A DNA stretch of 64,000 bases, from the NCBI GenBank assembly GCA_948567375.1, contig OX419762.1, positions 34,911,465-34,975,464 on the forward strand. Direction: 5' to 3'. This DNA is from Lunularia cruciata. Its lineage: Eukaryota > Streptophyta > Marchantiopsida > Lunulariales > Lunulariaceae. Below the pieces are notes generated by a model. The model worked only from the letters and a program-made list of their open reading frames with translations. It made no database searches and was not told the origin of the DNA. The position numbers were made by a program, and so were the translations under genes. Shown piece after piece: positions 57,490 through 64,000 of the stretch. Each line of letters opens with the position of its first letter. Within the stretch, counting starts at the first letter, position 1.

Positions 57490-58720
57490 AGTTTAGTAGT
57501 TTGCTCTCTTCTTGATTTGGATTGTTTTTTGGCTCTTTTGCTCTTTCTCTCTCTCTTTCCTCTTTTGACCTCTCTCCTTCCTAGCTCTCTTCAAAATCCT
57601 TCCTTCTTTTGTCCCTCTTCTATTTTACTCAATTTCAAATTTGTCCTCTCTCTTGAGTTTTGGGTTTTGCTTTCCTCTTAATTTTGGATCCTTTGCTTGC
57701 TCTTTGCTTTTTCTTTCCTCTTTTTAACTCTCTATCATCCTCTTTTTGTCATGGCTCTCTTCAAGATCCTTCCTTCTTGTTTCCCTCTTCCATTTCACTC
57801 AATATCAAATTTTTTCTCTCTCTCCCTCTTGCCTCTCTTGAAATCTCTGCCTTGCCTCATTTTGGGTTTTGCTCTCCTCTTGATTTTGGATCCTTTGTTT
57901 GGCTGTTTTTCTCTCTTGTCCTCTTTATTTTTGGCCTTCTTCAAAATCCTTCCTTCCTATTTCCATCTTCCATTTCACTCAATATAAAATTTTTCCTCTC
58001 TCTCCCTCTTGCCTCTCTTGAAATCTCTACGTTGCCTCATTTTGGGTTTTGCTCTCTTCTTGATTTTGGATCCTTTGTTTGGCTGTTTTGCTCTCTCTTG
58101 TCCTTTTTTCTGGCCCTCTTCAAAATCCTTCCTTCCTATTTCCATCTTCCATTTCACTCAATTTCAAATTTGTCTTCTCTTTCCCTCTTACCTAGAATCA
58201 AAATCCTTCTTTTCTTTCTTTTTCCCTCTTCCTTCATTTTCATATCGCTAAATTTTGGATTTGTCCTCTCTCCCTCCTACCTTTCTTGGAAATCCTTCCT
58301 TTATTTCCTATTTCCCTCTTCTTTCATTTCCAATTTCACTAAATTTCAGACATTCATTCTCCCTTGTGCCTCTCTTCAAAATCCTTTCTTTCTTTCATGT
58401 TTGCCTCTACCCTTTATGTCACATTTCACTTAATTTGGAATTTTTCATCTCTCCTTCTTGGTTCTCTTAAAAATCACATTTTACTCAATTTTGATTTTTT
58501 TTCCCTCAATTCATGTATTTGTCCTTCCTTCTTCTTTCTCTTTTGGGTAAATTATTTTCCCCTATCTTTTCCCTTGTCCTTTTCCCTCTTGTCCCTATTC
58601 TTATTTTTGAAATTTTGGCATTCTTTCTTTTACTTTCCTATAGCATTTCACTTCACCCTTTTAACTCTCCTAAAATCTCTCTTGTTTCTCTCTCCTAAAT
58701 CTCAGCTCATGTCCTTTCAT
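57490..58720. repeat. Pyrimidine-rich tandem array, unit about 180 bp
   Basis: The plus strand is overwhelmingly C and T. A unit of about 180 bp recurs: CATTTCACTCAATAT begins near 57,791 and 57,971 and a variant near 58,150, with a more diverged unit near 57,621. Degenerate copies follow to about 58,700. The two best units are nearly identical. A 257-codon open frame crosses the array (57,660-58,433), but its Leu/Phe/Ser-only composition is what a CT-rich sequence gives by chance, so I do not call it a gene. The reverse strand gives a Lys/Glu/Arg-rich frame. Confidence 0.8.
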
Positions 58721-59285
58721 GTCCGCCCCTAAAAACCCAAGCTCTCTCCCAAAAGCTTTTGTGTACTCTTTTATTCTTCAAAAATTCCTATTTCTTTTTT
58801 TCCTTTTTTTAATTCAAAATCTTGGAGTACACCTTGGACATCAATCTAAATCTAAATCTAAATACCTTCTTTGTCTCAAAGATGCATTAGCTTTTCTTTA
58901 TGACCTTTCAACCACTAATGAAAATAGAGTTAAATTTGCCTCACTTCTTGACCTATTTAACCCTTGATACTCTCCCATACTCCTTAACTCATGCATTCTA
59001 AATTCCTCCCAACCTCACACATTCCTTATAACCTCCATAACTATGCATCAAGTCCTCATATATCCAATGCAACCACAATATTTTAAGCATATGAATTTAT
59101 TAAATTTATGTCATATAAAATTTAACCAAGCAAGTATCATCAAGCAAAAAATTGAAACATGATTTATTTTGAAAGTATGAAATGTATTACAATGATTTGG
59201 CACTCACAAAAGCCATATAATTTTTATAACATGACTTCTAGTTCTTCTTTATTCTCTTTATGATGCTTTAATGCAGCTTGGTCCA
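58721..59285. other. Unassigned AT-rich DNA
   Basis: No feature supported. The short plus-strand frame at 58,719-58,967 has no recognised domain. Confidence 0.35.
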
Positions 59286-59289
59286 TTAC

Positions 59290-59690
59290 CTACTCCACAT
59301 TTTCTATATCTATATCTGACTTATTGTAGTCTTTCTCCATCCAATCATCAATGCAGCTAATCAAAATGTCATGAAGAATAATACACAATATTACCCATTT
59401 TAGAATATCAACATTTCTATTGGGATCATTTAGTTGTACTCTTATTTCCTTTAGCAAATGCGAACAAGCTTTCAAAATTCCAATACAATGCTTTTTCATT
59501 ACCCTCACACTAGCTAGACATTTATTGAAATTAGCCTTGTTATGTGTTTTAGCCTATTTGAAGGAGTGGACTAAATATCTCATAGGAATATATCACAAAT
59601 CCCCTAACAAGAATTGATTTCTCTCAAAAAATTACAATTGCTCCTTGTATTCAAATTAGCTCATTTTGTGGATTCATGCCATATCATTGC
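59290..59690 (-). pseudogene. PIF/Harbinger-type transposase fragment, C-terminal part
   Basis: The minus strand encodes a 72-residue open stretch containing KKHCIGILKACSHLLKEIRV, then NVDILKWVILCIILHDIL and a charged tail with DDW. This is the usual end of PIF/Harbinger and HARBI1-like nucleases: the region around the last catalytic acidic residue (normally E, as in VENAFGRLKGR; here replaced by KK) and the C-terminal helix. Just upstream in the same direction are GDL and YIPMRYLVHSF, with stops. It is closely related to the copy at 26,960-27,995, where KHCIGVLKARLHSLK and LKWVTIYVILHQIF occur. The N-terminal half is absent. No inverted ends seen. Confidence 0.72.
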
Positions 59691-60560
59691 AAGATCTAGC
59701 CATTTTTGAAATTCACTTATTTTGATACTAGTTGGATCAATACAAATTTGTGCCTCTCATACACATTTGGAGTGCCTAACTCTACACTCATTTGTAAGAA
59801 TCTAGCATGTCCTTTGTGCTAAGCTAGACCAATACCTATGAACAATTTGGGCATGATTTTGTAGGTTGCAAGTGATGTGGTATGTAAGAGTGTGCCATAG
59901 ACACCAAGGGAGGGATTTGGCTCTATAGTGGAGGAGTGTCTAAAGAATTGAAGGAAGTGATCAAACACTATTATTGTGGTGGAAAGTCTATAGAGCTAAG
60001 AGGAGGTGATTTACAACCCTCTAATGATTGTAGGTCTATAGAGGTAGATGGAGAGATCATGGGAGGAAGAGGGACTTTGTGTGAGGTCTTCCATGGGAAA
60101 ATCAACTATGATAGGTTCCTCCTCCAAGGAGATTCAGGAACATGGCAAGGAGCTAGAGGAGAACCCATAGAGAACTTGGGCCACATTGGGAGTATGATGA
60201 AAAGGACAAACCAAAGTCTACTTCCTAATTATGCATGCAATAGGGGTATGGGATGCTAGACAAAGAGCCTCAAATATGGTAGTTCCACTAGCTAACCTTG
60301 CCCAAGAGCAAAGTGTGAGCATTTTAGAGTGGTCTATGGAGGAGACACTAAAAAGAGAGATAAAAATTAACACATAACAAATAGCACATAAATAAGGAGA
60401 TAGAAAGAAATACATCACTAAAGCATCAGAAAAATAGAAACACTAAGAAAGAGCATGGACTAAAATAATCAGATAAGAGAGATGGATGGAAGGGAAAAAA
60501 CTTGAGATAAAGACAAGACTTGAGATTTGAGCATCACAATAACAATATTCAAAGAAAGAA
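59691..60560. other. Unassigned DNA, possibly a decayed repeat
   Basis: A plus-strand open frame (59,936-60,259, 107 codons) has a glycine-rich, protein-like composition but no domain I recognise. The minus strand near 60,270 reads ASGTTIFEA, similar to a stretch at 24,490 near LINE copy L1. Confidence 0.35.
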
Positions 60561-60564
60561 AACA

Positions 60565-62660
60565 TGGCAGGCATGATTACAAGGAGCATGGGAAGACCAC
60601 ATCAATTTGCACAAGGATAAAAAATAATAAGTAAAATGGTCCTAAGCCTAACAGTATCCAACAATGTTCAAAGATGAGTGTGTTAACAAAAGAGTGAGAT
60701 CAAATTGCAACAAACATTGAGTAAAGGGTTCAATTCATCTATCACTAAATTTTGTAGAAAATAATTGATGGGGTGTTCTAGTAAAATTTACATGGATTAG
60801 GGAGAAGATGCTCCATAAAATTTATGGAACTGAAATCATTCCCATACATACATAGCTATAAGGCTAGAGGAACAAATAGGTGAACTCTTTGCATACTCCT
60901 ATACTTGGAGACCTTGCCTATTGCCCTTTTGCTCACCGCTCATCCAAGAGAATTGGTGGTCACTTTCATTAATATTTCATCACGTGTAGGACACATAACC
61001 AAAATATCTACTACTATCACATTATCATCTTGGACCAAGTATAAGTTTGCCTTGGTTCAAGTTGTTTACAAAGCATACCAACACTCCCTCCAAGCAAGGT
61101 ATCCACTTTCTTATGCCATGGCAAACACTATATCCTTGGTAGCATTATAGGTAGCTATCCTTTGTCCTCCAAAAGAACGCCATGTCATATGGATCATTAT
61201 TGCATCTAGTGTAGAACCAAAATCACAAGTAAGTAATGAAGATGCAAATGGGTGGACCAAACATACACAAAATCTCATTATTGTAGAGAAAGTAGATTGT
61301 GCAAGTCAAAATTCCATAATGCACAATTGAAATAGGATCCAAGAGTCTATATCCTTGCCAAAGCAAGAGTAAAGAAGTTCTCTAGTAGCATGAGGAATGG
61401 ATGAGTCAACTAAGAGAGAATGTAATGCATGTTGAAACTATTGATCCATCAAGGAAGACTACAAACCTCTAGTCCAATTTGATTGTAGTGAAGCAAAGGA
61501 TAAAATGTCCTCTTATGCTTGTGGAAATAGACCTTCTCTTGTTTGCCACAATAAAAATTGGGCAGAAAAGGTTCCTACTCCACCTCGGTCATCTATATTT
61601 CCAAGATTGGCCTATCAACAATCACAAAATGAGAAGAAAGTATAGGTACCAAAGAGCTTAACTACCCAAAAATGCTGTAGATGTCATCTCTTCCAAAGAT
61701 AATATGACTACCCTTCTACATGAGATCAGTAGAGATATTTTTCTATGTGCCAAATTCCTTATCACACACTTAAAGGTCCTTGGTCCAATGATATCATCAA
61801 AGTCACCCATAATCCTCCTTTCAAATTCTCTCAAATATGATAGTAAGTTCATAAAAGAGAGAACCGTTCAAAGAAGGTAGGTCAGTCTATGAGAAATACT
61901 AGAGGAGAGTATAGAAAATGCCACATGCAGGTCTACCAACAAATAGAAGATCATCCACATGAAGAATAACCTTAGCAATTACTATGTCTACAAAGTGTTT
62001 GAAAAAATCCTTGGATCCTACTAGCACTCCAAGAATACATAGGCCATCTATAGATGTGATACACCCCTTTGGAAGCTAGAGGAATATCTAAAAGGACCAT
62101 GATCTACAATTTGACACCTTAACTCTCATGCCTACAAGATTAAGCTTGGTAGTCAAGTGGTCAAAGGTGTACATAATCTGATCTACAAGGCCCATGATGT
62201 GTGTATCATCTACCAAGGAGGGAAAAAAACAACATGAAATGGCCAAAGTAGTAGATGAGAGGGCTCTAAAGTGAACCATGGCAATAAAGGTCCTCCTATA
62301 GGATCTTTCTATCATGAACCAACAACCAACTCCAAGACAATGATTCTCTCTTACAAGAAACCATGTTGATAATAAAGGAAAAAAGGACAACATTGAAAGA
62401 CCAAATGAAAGGAATAAAACTTGTCAAGGATCTACCAGCCTCCTAATCTCTCTAAAGATGGATGCACATGAGATATTATTAAAAGTGTTCTCAATATCTA
62501 CTTTTAAAACAATCAACTTTAGGTGGATATCTAAAGGTGTTCTAAGCTTAGAGATATAGCCTCACAACCTTTGGATGTAGTAATTCCAAAAATGATGTAG
62601 ATTGAGGTGTTATCAAAAGGGAGAATGATGCTAAAGGACAATGCTATAGCTAACAAGATG
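60565..62660 (-). pseudogene. LINE-like element L3
   Basis: Minus strand. The conserved 3' terminus is at 60,570-60,650 (CATGGGAAGACCACATCAA on the plus strand). In reading direction: LIVLKVDIENTFNNIS near 62,465-62,515 (polymerase motif A), SLVDDTHIMGLVDQI near 62,180-62,225 (catalytic DD retained), KLNLVGMRVKVSNC right after, GDFDDIIGPRTFKCVI near 61,770-61,810, then IAHRK-like residues and a decayed LP..GGLG segment. Downstream, 60,855-61,230 aligns with 3,470-3,860. Motif order is that of a non-LTR reverse transcriptase. Several stops and frameshifts make it dead. The upstream part of the element is not recognisable beyond about 62.7 kb. Confidence 0.72.
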
Positions 62661-64000
62661 CAAAAAGACCTCCCCAATAGCAACCAGTCTAATGCTCCTC
62701 ATGTCCTTCTCATTGCAAGAATCAACTAGCACCTAATACTTGACTAATTGATGTAGGAATCTCTCTCCTTGCTAATGCTATAACCACATGAAATAGCTTG
62801 GTAAAACCACTAGAAGGATCATTTAGCTAGGAGCACTATCTAAGATGCTCATATACCATCCTTAATACATCTCACAAGGAGAAGCATGGAGCTATGTACA
62901 AAGCTTATGCAACGAGTGATCTATCAAGACATAAAAGCTGCTCAAGCTAATAGTCTAAGACCTCAAATGGTTTGCAACATGATATAAGCACAAGCAAGAG
63001 ATAGTCTTATCAATGAGACTAGCCACATAGAAAGGATGTAGGGCTTGTAATGCTCTACCATACTTTCTTGCTTGACCTAATATCCTATACTATCATAATC
63101 AAGTAGAAGTTTTAGTATCTTTTGGTTGAACTTCTCTCTTATGACATGTAACTCATCTAGACTCCTCTTGTAGGGTAAACCAATATCTCCCTCAAAATTT
63201 GCAAAATCTCAAAATCAGCTCTCTCTGCTCCACATGCCCCATATAATATTGCAAAGACACCATCATGGGAGTAAGAAGAATAAGAACCATGCTAACTCAT
63301 CCATGGGATCATAGGCCAATTGATCAAGTGGTAAGTGAAATGCCTATCTAGCCTCATCATGGAATGTCAAAGGAAGTTTATGGAAGACGTGGAGACAAGG
63401 AAAACTAGTCTCAAGTGATCCCAAAATACAACCCATTTGTGATGCTTATCACTCCCATGACTTGATCAATATCCTTGAGACAATCAACAAAAGGATAGAC
63501 AAAGCATGTGTAATCCCAAGTATCAATTATCTCAATGTGGTCATACATCTCATGTGAGCATCCCAAGTGGTCCAATCATAGTCCTTATGCATCTTTCCTA
63601 CATGAGCTTTTACCTCTTGTGAAGTAAAGAGGTAGTGACTCACAAAGCATGGTGTATCTTGAGCTGCTCTAGGCAACTACACTAGATCACTTTGTCATGA
63701 GTCCTTGTCATTTTGTTAATGATTAAACTCATTGGCATACTTGTATAATACCCGTGCCAAAGTCTAGCACATCCATGAGTAATGAGAGCTTCTCCCAAGA
63801 CCTACTTCAAGAAATTATTGGCAATATACATATATGTGAGTACGTATCTGAATATATGAGTAAGGATGTGAGCAGATTCAACCAAAGTAGTGGGTTTAGA
63901 TAAGGACTCAAAGATTCATATGGTCTATTAATTTTTTGTGATCTGACGGATAATATCAATTGAATAGTCTATCTTGTTCCAAAGGTTTGTGTGCATTGCA
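62661..64000. other. Unassigned DNA, probably the upstream part of LINE copy L3
   Basis: No domain is recognised. The minus strand near 63,560-63,640 reads a short HVGKMHKDYDW stretch that could be the end of a zinc finger, which would suit the N-terminal region of such an element, but the support is weak. Confidence 0.3.

Noticed and set aside
57660-58433. 257-codon open frame, apparently a hydrophobic membrane protein
   Set aside because: It lies in a pyrimidine-rich tandem array. C/T-only codons give Leu, Phe, Ser and Pro and lack most stop codons by composition, so openness is expected by chance.

Overview
The window looks like part of a large, repeat-rich streptophyte nuclear genome, most likely a land plant. 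The evidence is chromodomain-bearing Ty3/gypsy elements primed by initiator tRNA-Met, nested insertions with 5-bp target duplications, non-LTR (LINE-like) remnants, PIF/Harbinger relics, and strong loss of CpG in the older copies. I cannot place it more closely from sequence alone. I found no intact host gene with a convincing function, and no rRNA, tRNA or CRISPR array.

Layout. 1-6.4 kb is low-copy DNA that is richer in CpG than the rest. It holds two G-box sites, a diverged direct repeat, a 70-bp AT microsatellite and three LINE 3'-end remnants. From about 6.8 to 24.6 kb a single minus-strand LINE-like remnant has been split by three LTR elements: B (7,730-11,198, plus strand, old and shortened), A (11,599-18,208, minus strand, young, with nearly identical LTRs) and C1 (20,324-24,300, plus strand). 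24.6-31.5 kb is mostly anonymous AT-rich DNA with one dead PIF/Harbinger transposase (27.0-28.0 kb) and a decayed unknown coding stretch near 30.5-31.5 kb.

31,551-41,310 is element C3 (minus strand). A second copy of the same family, C2 (31,925-37,866), lies inside its LTR, and an apparent solo LTR of another family (37,994-38,687) lies further along that same LTR. 42.6-45.7 kb is a second LINE copy. 46.3-47.6 kb is a decayed unknown reading region with a 60-bp minisatellite. 48.8-49.3 kb is a minus-strand fragment resembling the FCP1/NLI phosphatase domain. 49,564-55,458 is element C4 (minus strand), whose left LTR carries a near-perfect inverted duplication of the LTR edge plus flanking host DNA. 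55.5-59 kb holds small tandem repeats and a 1.2-kb pyrimidine-rich tandem array. 59.3-59.7 kb is a second Harbinger relic, and 60.5 kb to beyond 63 kb is a third LINE copy.

For A, B, C1, C2, C3 and C4 the paired LTRs, PBS next to the 5' LTR, polypurine tract next to the 3' LTR and 5-bp duplications agree, so their boundaries are firm (B's duplication matches at 4 of 5 bases). The points of most interest are a conserved open reading region upstream of gag shared by A and B, the fold-back duplication at C4, the palindrome-rich minisatellite in the LTRs of family C, and the conserved LINE 3' terminus present five times. I did not find evidence of a new functional system.
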